From assembly GCF_001620365.2 (NCBI RefSeq), contig NZ_LQMT02000012.1, forward strand, positions 48,795 to 112,794: a stretch of DNA of 64,000 nucleotides, in the 5' to 3' direction. Origin of the DNA: Amycolatopsis keratiniphila subsp. keratiniphila. Its GTDB lineage: Bacteria > Actinomycetota > Actinomycetes > Mycobacteriales > Pseudonocardiaceae. Of the stretch, positions 17,368 through 26,520 are shown piece after piece. Made by a program: the position numbers and the translations under genes. How positions within the stretch are numbered: position 1 is the stretch's first letter; each line of letters starts with the position of its first letter. The notes under the pieces are model-generated. The model worked only from the letters and a program-made list of their open reading frames with translations. It made no database searches and was not told the origin of the DNA.

Positions 17368-18543
17368 TCACTCATCGGCGAGGATCTTCCGCAGGCGGGT
17401 CAAAGCGCGGTGCTGCGCCACCCGCACGGCACCGGCCGTCGAGCCGACCACGGCGGCGGTCTCCTCGGCGGACAAGCCCACGACGATCCGCAACACGACG
17501 ATCTCCCGCTGCTTGTCCGGCAGGATCCGCAGCAGTTCGCCCATCCGGTCGCTCAATTCGTTGTGCAGCGCCCGTTGTTCCGGGCCCACGGATTCCGAGA
17601 TCCCGTCGGGGACTTCGGCGACGGGCTCGGTGCGGTTGCGGGCGGCGGCACGGCGGGCGTCGGCGACCTTGTGCTGGGCGATCCCGTAGACGAAAGCGAG
17701 GAACGGGCGTCCCCGTTCGCGATAGGTCGGCAGCGCGCGGAGGATCGCCACGCAGACCTCCTGCGCGACGTCGTCCGCCGAGGCGTACGTCCGTTCCTGT
17801 CTGCCGATCCGTGACCGGCAGTACCGGATCACGAGCGGCCGCACGGTGGTCAGCAGCTGGTTCAGCGCGCGCGGGTCACCTTTCCCGGCGGCCGCGACGG
17901 GTTCGTCGAGGGTGTACCACTGCGACGGCGTCACCTGTTCGGGTTCCGACTCCGCCGGGGTTCCGGGCGCGACCAGGGCGAGTTCCCTGACCATCGCGCG
18001 GTTCTTGATCCGGGCGAGGATGTCTTCGGTGTCGAGTCCCATCCGCAGGGCGTCGAGGAAGGCGTCGTTGGCGCCGTCCAGCCGGTCGGCGAACCCGGGG
18101 TCGTGCTCCGCCAGCCGTCCCCGCGCGTGGCGCAGGGTCGCGCCGACCGCCTCACCGGCGATCCCGAGCACCCCGGCGATCTCTCGCGCCGAGTAGCCGT
18201 CCATCGTCCAGGCCATGGCCAGTTGCTGGCGTTTCGGCAGGCTCCCCAGGATCGTCACCACGGCCGACGCCTCTTCGGCGAGAGCCGTGAGCTTGTCCTC
18301 CCGGCCGGCGTCGGCGGACGCCCAATCGGCCCGGACCGCGGTCTGCTCCTTCGCCCGTCGAAGCCCGACGCGGCGGACCCACGCCTCCGGCTGGGTGATG
18401 CCCCGCCAGTCTTCGTAGGCGTTGAGCATCGCCTCCGCGGCCGCGTCGCGCGCCGGGTCCAGCGCGAAGCCCGCCTTGCACAGAAAGCCGGTGAGCAGCG
18501 GAAATTCGGCGTGGAAGAACTCGTCGAACCCTTCGTGGCCCAT
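17368..18543 (-). CDS. Double sigma factor: ECF-like N-terminal half fused to a SigD/ShbA-like C-terminal half
   Basis: A single 391-aa frame carries two sigma factors. Residues about 1-150 are ECF-like: FDEFFHAEFPLLTGFLCKAG and ILGSLPKRQQLAMAWTMDGY then SAREIAGVLGIAGEAVG (region 4 helix-turn-helix). A linker of about 50 residues follows. The second half starts near ALNQLLTTVRPLVIRYCRSR and contains ASADDVAQEVCVAILRALP, FLAFVYGIAQHKVADARRAA and LPDKQREIVVLRIVVGLSAE, which is the SigD/ShbA type that drives the principal sigma gene in actinomycetes. No stop or frame change separates them. ATG 18543 was chosen; GTG 18552 is possible. No anti-sigma gene is adjacent. Confidence 0.82.
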   Translation of the reverse strand: MGHEGFDEFFHAEFPLLTGFLCKAGFALDPARDAAAEAMLNAYEDWRGITQPEAWVRRVGLRRAKEQTAVRADWASADAGREDKLTALAEEASAVVTILGSLPKRQQLAMAWTMDGYSAREIAGVLGIAGEAVGATLRHARGRLAEHDPGFADRLDGANDAFLDALRMGLDTEDILARIKNRAMVRELALVAPGTPAESEPEQVTPSQWYTLDEPVAAAGKGDPRALNQLLTTVRPLVIRYCRSRIGRQERTYASADDVAQEVCVAILRALPTYRERGRPFLAFVYGIAQHKVADARRAAARNRTEPVAEVPDGISESVGPEQRALHNELSDRMGELLRILPDKQREIVVLRIVVGLSAEETAAVVGSTAGAVRVAQHRALTRLRKILADE

Positions 18544-18720
18544 CACCCGCACTCACCGCTCTCAGCCGCCTGACGCGAATGCCCTCACAGGACAGGTGCA
18601 GTGAGCGGGCCGCTGAGTGTAACGATTCGGTCAAGGTGATGTTTGCGGTGCGTACGAGGACGGATACCCGGAAGTCGTTTGACGGGGAAGGGAAAATCGG
18701 AAAAAGGAGGTGATAGGAAA

Positions 18721-18972
18721 ATGGAAATGAGGATGGCGGGTGACCTGAGCGAGGCCGCTTGCCGCGGTGAGGATCCCGAACTGTTCTTCCCGGTCACCGA
18801 AACCGGCCCCGGCGCACGTCAAGCGGCCAGGGCGAAGGCCGTTTGCGCGCGGTGCCCGGTCGTATCGGCCTGTCTGGCCTACGCCGTGGACAACGGATTG
18901 GCCCACGGCGTTTTCGGCGGGCTGACCGGTAGCGAACGACGCCACTTGATTCGCGTCGGCAACGCTGCCTGA
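18721..18972 (+). CDS. WhiB-family iron-sulfur regulator
   Basis: An 83-aa Wbl protein. Four cysteines in the family pattern are visible: AACRGEDPELFF, then VCARCPV and SACLAYAV, which would hold a 4Fe-4S cluster. The G(V/I)WGG turn appears as GVFGGLTG, with Phe for the usual Trp. A short basic tail (GSERRHLIR) follows for DNA contact. The ribosome site AAGGAGGTGAT is a near-perfect match, so high expression is likely. It is divergent from the sigma gene by about 180 bp, and convergent with the MFS gene across a terminator. Confidence 0.92.
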   Translation: MEMRMAGDLSEAACRGEDPELFFPVTETGPGARQAARAKAVCARCPVVSACLAYAVDNGLAHGVFGGLTGSERRHLIRVGNAA

Positions 18973-19026
18973 AACCACGTGCTCGCGTTCATCGAATTTC
19001 CACCGTGTTCTTCGTGCGCGCGAAAA

Positions 19027-19057
19027 GAGGGGCCCGGTTCCGCGAACCGGGCCCCTC
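19027..19057. terminator. Bidirectional 14-bp GC-rich hairpin between whiB-like and MFS genes
   Basis: GAGGGGCCCGGTTC (19027-19040) pairs exactly with 19044-19057 around a 3-base loop. It lies between two convergent genes, so it can end transcription from both sides. There is no long U-tract, as is usual in actinomycetes. Confidence 0.8.
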
Positions 19058-19068
19058 CGTCGTGGCGA

Positions 19069-20634
19069 TCAGGCGGCGGCGGTCTCCTCGGCCAGCCGCT
19101 CGTTGCCCGACTGGGTCTTGAGCGGCTTGTGCTTGAGGAAGGCGACGGCGACGATCACCAGCAGCGCGATCGGCGCGCTGATCAGGAACAACTCGCTGGT
19201 CGCCTCCCCGTAGGCCTCGCGGACGACGTTCGCGACCGGCTCGGGCAGCGTGGCGATGTTCGGCACCGCACCGCCTTCGCCACCGCCGGGCAGCGGCCCG
19301 AGCTTTTCGCTCATCAGCGCGAGGACCCGGTTCGCGAGCACCGCGCCCAGCGCGCTCACGCCGATCGAGCCGCCGAGGCTGCGGAAGAACGACAGCGTCG
19401 ACGTCGCCGTGCCGAGGTCGTGTGCCTCGACGTCGTTCTGCGACACCAGGACCAGGTTCTGCATCAGCATGCCGACGCCGACCCCCAGCAGCACCATGTA
19501 CGCGCCCAGGACGACCAAGTTCGTCTTCGCGTCGATGGTGCCCAGCAGTGCCAGGCCCGCGGTCATCAGCGCCGCGCCGAGCAGCAGGTGGCTCTTCCAC
19601 TTGCCGGTGCGGCTGATCAGCTGACCCGAGACCGTGGACGACACGAGGATGCCGAAGATCATCGGCAGGCTCAGCAATCCGGCCACCGTCGGCGACTTGC
19701 CGAGCGACAGCTGGAAGTACTGCGACAGGAATACCGTCCCGCCGAACATCGCGACACCGACGAGGAAGCTCGCGAGAGTGGTCAGGGTGACCGTGTGGTT
19801 GCGGAACAGGGTCAGCGGCAGGATCGGCTCGGCCACCTTCGACTCGACGTAGACGGCGAGGGCGAGGATGACCACGCCCGCGGTCACCAGGCCGACCGTC
19901 CACCATGAGCCCCACGCGAACTGGTGCCCGGCCAGCGACGACCAGACCAGCAGTGTCGAGACACCGGCCATGATCAGGAACGCGCCGAGGTAGTCGACCT
20001 TCACGTCACGCCGGATCGTCGGCAGGTTCAGCGTGCGCTGCAGCAGCAGGATCGCCGCGATCGCGAACGGGACCCCGAGGAAGAAGCACCAGCGCCAGCC
20101 GAGCCACGACGTGTCCACCATGACCCCGCCGATCAGCGGGCCCGCGATGGTCCCGACGGCGAACACGGCACCGAAGATCCCCGAGTACTTCCCGAGTTCA
20201 CGCGGCGAGACGATGGCCGCCATGATCACCTGCGCGAGCGCGGTGAGCCCGCCCGCGCCGATGCCCTGGGCGACCCGGCTGCCGATCAGGAGCTCGATGT
20301 TGCCGGCGAACCCGGCGACCAGCGAACCGACCACGAACAACCCGAGCGAGAGCTGGATCAGCAGCTTCTTGTTGTACAGATCGGAAAGCTTGCCCCAGAG
20401 CGGCACCGTCGCGGTCATCGCGAGCAGTTCGGTGGTGACCACCCAGGTGTAGGAGGCCTGCGAGCCGCCGAGCTCGGAGACGATACGGGGCAACGCGTTC
20501 GCGACCACCGTCGAGGCGAGGATGGCGACGAACATGCCCATCATCAGCCCCGACATCGCTTCGAGGACCTGTTTGCGGCCCATCGAGCCCGCCGGGGCCT
20601 CCGGTTCTCGTGGTTCGGTCATGGATACGGACAT
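19069..20634 (-). CDS. MFS drug exporter, DHA2 (EmrB/QacA) 14-TM family
   Basis: A 521-aa proton-driven efflux protein. It has motif A as GKLSDLYNKKLL after TM2, motif C as AGPLIGGVM, and the acidic TM1 region with ASTVVANALPRI. The length and a late run of hydrophobic segments fit 14 membrane helices. A TetR gene sits 37 bp upstream on the same strand, so the pair forms a typical drug-inducible efflux unit. Start ATG 20634 has AAGGGGGA about six bases upstream. The substrate cannot be read from sequence. Confidence 0.92.
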   Translation of the reverse strand: MSVSMTEPREPEAPAGSMGRKQVLEAMSGLMMGMFVAILASTVVANALPRIVSELGGSQASYTWVVTTELLAMTATVPLWGKLSDLYNKKLLIQLSLGLFVVGSLVAGFAGNIELLIGSRVAQGIGAGGLTALAQVIMAAIVSPRELGKYSGIFGAVFAVGTIAGPLIGGVMVDTSWLGWRWCFFLGVPFAIAAILLLQRTLNLPTIRRDVKVDYLGAFLIMAGVSTLLVWSSLAGHQFAWGSWWTVGLVTAGVVILALAVYVESKVAEPILPLTLFRNHTVTLTTLASFLVGVAMFGGTVFLSQYFQLSLGKSPTVAGLLSLPMIFGILVSSTVSGQLISRTGKWKSHLLLGAALMTAGLALLGTIDAKTNLVVLGAYMVLLGVGVGMLMQNLVLVSQNDVEAHDLGTATSTLSFFRSLGGSIGVSALGAVLANRVLALMSEKLGPLPGGGEGGAVPNIATLPEPVANVVREAYGEATSELFLISAPIALLVIVAVAFLKHKPLKTQSGNERLAEETAAA

Positions 20635-20671
20635 GGTGGTCCCCCTTCGTGTTCCTGTGGTGCCGGGCGCG

Positions 20672-21298
20672 TCAGCGCGCGCGGCCGCCGGGCTCCGGGA
20701 GCCCGGCGAGAAGCAGTTCGACGGCGTCGTCCAGCAGGTCGAGCGCGGAGATCCGGCCGTCGTGCTGGTACCAGAGCATCAGCACGGCGTTGACCGCGCC
20801 GCCGAGCGTGGACAGCAGCAGCGTCGGATACAGATCGGCCTTCGGATCCACACCCGTGCGGCGGGCGATCGCCTCGATCATCGGCGCGATGGTGTCGTGG
20901 TTCATGGCCACCGCGCGCGAATGCAGGGTGGCGTTCTCCTGGATGGCCTTCATCCGGCCGAGCCACTCTTCGCGGTTCTCGTCGACCTGGGCGAAGTCTT
21001 CCTTCAGCGCGTCCACGAAAGCGCGGGGCGTGCTGACTTCCTTCGGCGTGGCAAGGAACTTCTCGATGGTGCGCTGGGTTCGCTCGGCAGTGTCGGCGTA
21101 CGCGATGACGACAGCGTCCTCTTTGGACGCGAAGTAGTTGAAGAAGGTGCGCGGGGAAACCCCCGCCGCCGCGCTGATGTCCTCGACCGTCACCTGGTCC
21201 AGGCCGCGTTCGGCGACGAGCCGGACGGCGGTGGTCGCCAGCGCGCGGTGGGTTTCCAGCCGTTTGCGCTCGCGGAGACCTTTGACGGGTTCGGGCAT
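20672..21298 (-). CDS. TetR-family repressor of the adjacent MFS exporter
   Basis: A 208-aa TetR protein with N-terminal helix-turn-helix VTVEDISAAAGVSPRTFFNY followed by FASKEDAV. The C-terminal region has TetR-like helices suited to ligand binding. It is cotranscribed with the downstream exporter gene and divergent from the SDR gene. Two overlapping palindromes lie 24-45 bp upstream of its start and are the likely operator, implying autoregulation and relief when the exporter substrate binds. Confidence 0.9.
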   Translation of the reverse strand: MPEPVKGLRERKRLETHRALATTAVRLVAERGLDQVTVEDISAAAGVSPRTFFNYFASKEDAVVIAYADTAERTQRTIEKFLATPKEVSTPRAFVDALKEDFAQVDENREEWLGRMKAIQENATLHSRAVAMNHDTIAPMIEAIARRTGVDPKADLYPTLLLSTLGGAVNAVLMLWYQHDGRISALDLLDDAVELLLAGLPEPGGRAR

Positions 21299-21321
21299 GA
21301 CCACCACGATACGCGCAAAGA

Positions 21322-21343
21322 TGCAGATACTGCAAAATTGCAG
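21322..21343. promoter_or_regulatory. Overlapping palindromes, probable TetR operator
   Basis: TGCAGATACTGCA (21322-21334) is palindromic apart from its central base, and CTGCAAAATTGCAG (21330-21343) has perfect 5-bp arms (CTGCA/TGCAG). They share CTGCA and lie in the only AT-rich part of the divergent tetR/SDR intergenic region. Confidence 0.6.
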
Positions 21344-21398
21344 TTTGTGAACCGTGCCACTGCCGGGTGGCGCCGGGCCGGATGGCAGACTGCGGCGC

Positions 21399-22142
21399 GT
21401 GAGCGGGACGGTGCTGGTACTGGGCGGACGCAGCGAGATCGGCCTCGCGGTCGCGGAACGGCTCGCCAAGGGCGGGGCGCGCCGGATCGTGCTGGCCGCG
21501 CGACGGAGCGCGGACCTCGGCGCGGAGTCCGAGCGGCTGCTGGCCGCGGGCGCGGAGACCGTCGACGCCGTCGAGTTCGACGCCGACGACCTCGCCGGGC
21601 ACGGTCCGCTCCTGGAGAAGGTCGTCGCGGAACACGGGCCGCTCGACGTCGTCGTCACCGCTTTCGGGATTCTCGGTGACCAAGCGCGGGCGGAAGCGGA
21701 CGCCGGACACGCCGTCGCGATCGTCCACACCGACTATGTGGCACATGTGAGTGTGCTGACGCATGTGGCCAATGTGCTTCGTGAGCAAGGAAACGGCAGC
21801 CTCGTCGTCTTCTCCTCGGTCGCCGGGGTGCGGGTCCGGCGGGCGAACTACGTCTATGGATCGGCGAAGGCGGGCCTCGACGGTTTCGCGAGCGGGCTGG
21901 CCGACGCCCTGCACGGCACCGGGGTGCGGCTGCTGCTCGTCCGGCCCGGGTTCGTGATCGGCCGGATGACCGAGGGCATGTCGCCGGCCCCGTTCTCGAG
22001 CACTCCCGATCAGGTCGCCGACGCGACGGTCGCCGCGCTCCGGAAGGGCCGGGGAACGGTGTGGGTGCCGGGACTCCTGAGGCCGATGTTCGCGGTGATG
22101 CGCGTGGTGCCACGCGCGATCTGGCGCCGGATGCCCCGCTAG
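21399..22142 (+). CDS. Short-chain dehydrogenase, DprE2-like
   Basis: A 247-aa SDR. Cofactor motif VLVLGGRSEIGLA replaces the classical TGxxxGxG in the same way as decaprenyl-phospho-ribose 2-epimerase subunit DprE2. The catalytic Ser lies in VVFSSVAG and Tyr/Lys in YGSAKAGLDGFASGL. The following VRLLLVRPGFV also matches DprE2-type enzymes, which reduce the 2-keto intermediate to decaprenyl-phospho-arabinose for the cell-wall arabinan. A DprE1 oxidase gene is not adjacent, so the exact substrate is uncertain. GTG 21399 fits the family N terminus; GTG 21354 would add 15 residues. Confidence 0.78.
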   Translation: MSGTVLVLGGRSEIGLAVAERLAKGGARRIVLAARRSADLGAESERLLAAGAETVDAVEFDADDLAGHGPLLEKVVAEHGPLDVVVTAFGILGDQARAEADAGHAVAIVHTDYVAHVSVLTHVANVLREQGNGSLVVFSSVAGVRVRRANYVYGSAKAGLDGFASGLADALHGTGVRLLLVRPGFVIGRMTEGMSPAPFSSTPDQVADATVAALRKGRGTVWVPGLLRPMFAVMRVVPRAIWRRMPR

Positions 22143-22317
22143 GGAAGCGCTGCGCGGTCGGTCCGGCACTCGGTGTCGCGACCGGCTGTCTGCTTGATCA
22201 CTTCGAATGGTCCGAACGGGCTTTAAGACCCGGTTATGACACGTTTCTCAGGTAATTCCCAGCTAACGCGGTGATCCTCGAATAAGGGGGATCATTCACG
22301 GAAGCGGGGAGAAGGTC

Positions 22318-23517
22318 GTGCTGCTCACGTCGCGAGGACGGCGGATCGGCGGCCGCGTCGCACTGGGCCTGGTGTCGACGGCCGTACTGGGGGTCACGGG
22401 TTTCGCGTGGACCCAGTTGAGCCGTTTGGACGAAGCGATCGTCACCGCCGACGTGATCGCGCCCTCCGCGCAGGTGCCCGACGGCCCGGCGGGCGAACCG
22501 CTGAAGGTGGCGCAGAACATCCTGCTCGTCGGAATCGACTCCCGGACCGACACCAACGGGAACCCGTTGCCGCAGAACGTCCTCGACGCGTTGCACGCCG
22601 GAAGCGGCGACGACGGTGGCGACACCACCGACACCATGATCGTGGTCCACATCCCGGCGGGCGGCACGGGCGCGACGGCCATCTCCATCCCGCGCGATTC
22701 CTATGTGGACATCGCGGGCGGATTCGGCAAGCACAAGATCAATTCGGCGTACAGCCGCGGCAAGAACGCCGCGATGAACACGCTGCGCGCCCAGGGGCTG
22801 TCCGGTCCGCAGCTCGAGGTCAAGGCCAACGAGGCGGGCGCCAAACTCACGATCCAGACGATCGAGCAGTTCACCGGCCTGTCCATCAACCACTACGCAG
22901 CCGTCAACCTCGCCGGGTTCTCCGCGCTGAGCGAAGCCGTCGGCGGTGTCGAGGTCTGTCTCAACAACCCCGTGCAAGACAAGTTCTCCGGTGCGTCGTT
23001 CCCGGCGGGCAAGCAGTTGCTTTCGGGCCCGCAGGCGCTGGCCTTCGTGCGGCAGCGGCACGGCCTGCCCAGCGACCTGGACCGCATCGCGCGGCAGCAG
23101 GCTTTCCTGTCGAGCATGGCCAAAACCGTTCTCGACGCCGGGACCTTCACCGACCCCACCAGGCTGAGCTCCCTGATCGGCGCGATCCAGGGCTCGGTCG
23201 TACTCGACCGCGGCTGGGACGTGCTCGGCTTCGCGCAGCAGCTGCGGGGGATGAGCTCGGGAGCGCTGAAGTTCCAGACGATCCCGGTGCAGAGCCTCTC
23301 CCTGCCGACGCCGTCCGACGGCGACGCGGTGAAGGTCGATCCGGCCGAGGTGAAGGCGTTCGTGAAAACCGCGCTGAACGCGACGACCGTCGCCGCGGTG
23401 GGGGACCCGGCCGACGGGGTCGGGATCAAGCCGGTGGCGGCCACTTCTTCGATCGCCGCTCCGCCTTCGTCGTCCGGTGCTGCCACGCCGCCCGCGATGG
23501 CCGGCTGCGTGAACTGA
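22318..23517 (+). CDS. LytR-CpsA-Psr family cell-wall glycopolymer ligase
   Basis: A 399-aa protein with one N-terminal membrane anchor (VALGLVSTAVLGVTGFAW) and an extracytoplasmic LCP domain. Typical motifs are NILLVGIDSR, DTTDTMIVVHI, ISIPRDSYVDI, KINSAYSRG and ALAFVRQRHGLPSDLDRIAR. These hold the Asp and Arg residues that bind the lipid pyrophosphate. LCP enzymes attach arabinogalactan or other glycopolymers to peptidoglycan. The C-terminal 120 residues extend past the LCP core and end in a Ser/Pro/Ala-rich tail. GTG 22318 has GGGGAGAAG upstream. Confidence 0.92.
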   Translation: MLLTSRGRRIGGRVALGLVSTAVLGVTGFAWTQLSRLDEAIVTADVIAPSAQVPDGPAGEPLKVAQNILLVGIDSRTDTNGNPLPQNVLDALHAGSGDDGGDTTDTMIVVHIPAGGTGATAISIPRDSYVDIAGGFGKHKINSAYSRGKNAAMNTLRAQGLSGPQLEVKANEAGAKLTIQTIEQFTGLSINHYAAVNLAGFSALSEAVGGVEVCLNNPVQDKFSGASFPAGKQLLSGPQALAFVRQRHGLPSDLDRIARQQAFLSSMAKTVLDAGTFTDPTRLSSLIGAIQGSVVLDRGWDVLGFAQQLRGMSSGALKFQTIPVQSLSLPTPSDGDAVKVDPAEVKAFVKTALNATTVAAVGDPADGVGIKPVAATSSIAAPPSSSGAATPPAMAGCVN

Positions 23518-23672
23518 GCTCGGCGGATCTCGGCTCGGCCCTCGATCATGATCGGTCCGGTGGCGATGGACTGTGTGGCTTTTGGGGCGTTGGATGTCCC
23601 GAAATCCACACGGTCACCGGGGCCGGGCATGCCGAGGGGCCCGTCGCCGGGTGGCTAACGGGCTCCTCGGGC

Positions 23673-24926
23673 CTAGACGTGATGCAGAGTGTTACGCCGG
23701 GGATGTCGGAGCGGATCCCGGTATTGAGGTGGAATGAACTCCGGTAACCCGTCGGCTGCCATCCGTACTTCCCAGTCACCGTGGTGGATCAGCCGGTGAT
23801 GAAAACCGCAGAGCAGCACCAGGTTCCGGAGGTCGGTGGGCCCGCCATCTGCCCAGTGCTCAATATGGTGGGCGTGGCAGTTCTTGGGTTTCCGGTGGCA
23901 GCCCGGGAAGGCGCAGCCGCCGTCGCGGATGTTCAACGCCCGGCGTTGGCCCGGGGTGACGAATCTTCGGAGGCGTCCCATGTCCAGGGGCTCGCCCGAG
24001 GTGCCCATGACGACCGGCAGCATGAGGCAGTCGCAGGCGGCGAGCCGCGCTTCCCGCGCGGTCATCGTGCCCACGAAGTCCAGGCAGGCGGTCCCGAGGC
24101 CGGACTTCAGTTCCTCAAGCCCGATGGTGACGTGCACCAAGGTCCGGTAGCCGCTGGTGCCCGGCTGATCCGGGCAGGCGATCGCCAGGTCCAGAAGCTC
24201 AGCCCAGGCGTCCCCCATGCGTTCGCACTTCATCCGCAAGTCCGCCTGGCCGAACTCGTCGACCGGCCGTGGATTGGCGTGTGCTTCCAACGCGGCGGCG
24301 GTGCGGGCGCCGGTCTCATCGTCGAGGAGGCCGGTCAGTTTCCAGAACCCGTCTTTCCGGCGCTCCAGCGTGATCTCGCGGCGCGGCTCTTTGGGTTCAG
24401 GGTCTTTGGGTTCGTTGCCGTCGGGGTCGAGCCAGCCCAGCAGTTTCGCCTCAGCCTCGACGAGTTGCCGCGGCCCGGCGTTCGGGGCAAGCTCGGCCAG
24501 GATCTTCTCCGCGACCGCCCGATCCTCAGCGGTGGTGTCGGCGGGGAGGTTCTTCAAGATCTCCAGGATCTGATCGATCCGCTCATCTCCGACCAACCCC
24601 TGAGCGGCGACAGCCGCAGTGGCGGGGGCGACAGGCGGAACCTCGGTTCCGTCCAAGGCCCGGGTGGGATTCAGGGCAAGAGCCCGCTTCACCACCGCGC
24701 CCGCTTCGCTGCGCGACAACCCGGCCATCTCCGCGAACCAGCTCGCCGTGCTGCCATGCCCGTACAGGTCTTTGACGCCCCGATTCTCGATCTCCGCCAG
24801 AAACTGCCCCAACCCGGCAGTGGCCATGCGAATCACCTGCAAGAACTGCTGCACGCCATGGGCAAGCTCCAGCTTGCCGGCGCGCCACAACTCTTGCGGC
24901 AGTTCGGGGAGGAAGGTCTCGGACAC
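23673..24926 (-). CDS. DUF222/HNH endonuclease (13E12-repeat type)
   Basis: A 417-aa protein with an N-terminal DUF222 region (LAEIENRGVKDLYGHGSTAS, LSRSEAGAVVKRA) and a C-terminal HNH nuclease: CAFPGCHRKPKNCHAHHIEH, then GGPTDLRNLVLLCGFHHRLI. Cysteines and histidines would bind a structural zinc and the catalytic metal. This family is highly multiplied in Amycolatopsis, Gordonia and mycobacteria. Its role is unclear; phage- or element-related origin is often assumed. GTG 24926 with GAGGGG just upstream was taken as start. Linker 150-190 is rich in Glu/Pro/Lys. Confidence 0.88.
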   Translation of the reverse strand: MSETFLPELPQELWRAGKLELAHGVQQFLQVIRMATAGLGQFLAEIENRGVKDLYGHGSTASWFAEMAGLSRSEAGAVVKRALALNPTRALDGTEVPPVAPATAAVAAQGLVGDERIDQILEILKNLPADTTAEDRAVAEKILAELAPNAGPRQLVEAEAKLLGWLDPDGNEPKDPEPKEPRREITLERRKDGFWKLTGLLDDETGARTAAALEAHANPRPVDEFGQADLRMKCERMGDAWAELLDLAIACPDQPGTSGYRTLVHVTIGLEELKSGLGTACLDFVGTMTAREARLAACDCLMLPVVMGTSGEPLDMGRLRRFVTPGQRRALNIRDGGCAFPGCHRKPKNCHAHHIEHWADGGPTDLRNLVLLCGFHHRLIHHGDWEVRMAADGLPEFIPPQYRDPLRHPRRNTLHHV

Positions 24927-25135
24927 CCCTCGATAATACCGCAAATCCGTCGAACACGTGTTCGTAATTTTAAGCGACAAACGAAATGCGCGAACAACGC
25001 TGAAGAGTGAATCGGTCGCAGAATGGCGACTACCTGAAGCAGCCGGCCGGGTAACAAGCCAAGATTCTTTTGAACCGCATCGCGCCGCCGTCCGTGTCCC
25101 TGGAGCCGGGGAAGTCACGGACACGGGATGGTGTG

Positions 25136-26512
25136 ATGAAGCGCTGGACGATTCTGGTGAGCCTTTCCCTCTGCCTCACCGGGTGCGCCGCGACCGTCGG
25201 GGGTGTGGCACAACCGGTGGACCCGACCCGCGTAGCGGGGCTCGAGATCACCGACGGCCCCAGCGGTCTCAAACCCGGCGTGCTCGACGCCGGTCTCCCG
25301 GTCGTCGGCGGTGACGGCGGTGAGATCGACCGGCTCGCGGCCAACGCCGTCGCCGACGTCCAGCGGTATTGGCGCGAGCATCTGCCCGCGACCTTCAAGA
25401 GAGACTTCCGGCCGCTGGCCACCCTCGTCTCCTACGACTCGGGTGGCCGCGGCCGCGAGGTCTGCGGCGCCTCGACCGCGGGGCTGGTGAACGCCTTCTA
25501 TTGCTCGGGAGAAGACGTCGTCGCCTGGGACCGCGGGGAGTTGTTGCCGATGCTCAACGATTCCCTCGGCCCGGCGGCGGTGATGACCGTGCTCGCCCAC
25601 GAGATCGGCCACGCCGTCCAGTTCCGGCTGGGCCTGCCGGGCACGGCACCGTCGATCGTCAAGGAGCAGCAGGCCGACTGCTACACCGGGGCGTACCTCC
25701 GCTGGGTCGCCGAGGGCAGGTCGCCCATGTTCCAGGTTTCCACCGGCCGCGGGCTCAACGAGGTGCTCACCGCCCTGTTCCAGATCCGGGACTCGGCGGG
25801 GGTCGCCTTCGACGACGACGGGGCGCACGGCAACGCGTTCGACCGGGTTTCCGCGTTCCAGTTCGGCTTCACCGACGGGCCCGCGCGGTGCGCGAAGATC
25901 GACGAGCGCGAAATCGAGGGCCGGAGCACACAAGGCGGATTCGGTTCGGCGGCGGCGAACGTCCGCCTCGACGACCGGCAGGCCCTGGCCGACCTCACCA
26001 CCAGCCTGCGGCAGGCCTTCCGGCTCGCGGCCACCCCGCCGACGCTCACCACCGGAGCGGCTTGCGGTGTGACGGCGGAGGACGCGCTCGCGTCGTACTG
26101 CTCGGAGTCCAACCAGATCAACCTCGACCTCGACGGTCTCGTCCGCATCGGGACTCCGCCGCGCAGGGGGCGGCAGGGCGGCATCGGTGACTTCGCCGCG
26201 TTCGCCGAGGTCGCGTCGCGCTACACGCTCGCGGTCCAGCAGGAAGGCGGGTTCCGGCTCGACGGTCCGGTGGCCGCGCAGCGCACCGCGTGCCTCACCG
26301 GCTTCTGGGCGTCGACCCTCACGGACGGCGGCGCGCTCACGTTGTCGCCGGGGGACCTCGACGAGGCGATCGCCGAGATGCTGACCCGGAACAGCCTGAT
26401 CGCCGCGGATGTCCGGGGCCGGACGCTTCCGGCGGGTTTCGCGAGAGTCGCCGCCTTCCGTGACGGTTTCTCCTCCGGCGCCCAGGACATCTGCGGCAAG
26501 AAGTACCGGTGA
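25136..26512 (+). CDS. Putative neutral zinc metallopeptidase lipoprotein
   Basis: A 458-aa exported protein with lipobox LTGC at residue 17 and a zincin motif HEIGHAVQ near residue 160. The third ligand region is KEQQADCYTGAYLRW, as in YpfJ-like zinc peptidases (PF04228). The domain ends near residue 270. A second cysteine-bearing region follows and is typical of the actinobacterial members. It would act outside the membrane on an unknown protein substrate. ATG 25136 follows an in-frame GTG by one codon. It is convergent with the acyl-CoA dehydrogenase gene. Confidence 0.88.
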   Translation: MKRWTILVSLSLCLTGCAATVGGVAQPVDPTRVAGLEITDGPSGLKPGVLDAGLPVVGGDGGEIDRLAANAVADVQRYWREHLPATFKRDFRPLATLVSYDSGGRGREVCGASTAGLVNAFYCSGEDVVAWDRGELLPMLNDSLGPAAVMTVLAHEIGHAVQFRLGLPGTAPSIVKEQQADCYTGAYLRWVAEGRSPMFQVSTGRGLNEVLTALFQIRDSAGVAFDDDGAHGNAFDRVSAFQFGFTDGPARCAKIDEREIEGRSTQGGFGSAAANVRLDDRQALADLTTSLRQAFRLAATPPTLTTGAACGVTAEDALASYCSESNQINLDLDGLVRIGTPPRRGRQGGIGDFAAFAEVASRYTLAVQQEGGFRLDGPVAAQRTACLTGFWASTLTDGGALTLSPGDLDEAIAEMLTRNSLIAADVRGRTLPAGFARVAAFRDGFSSGAQDICGKKYR

Positions 26513-26520
26513 CTTCGCGC

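Noticed and set aside
23673..24926. Active mobile element around the HNH gene
   Set aside because: No terminal repeats, integrase or target duplication are seen; DUF222-HNH genes usually stand alone.
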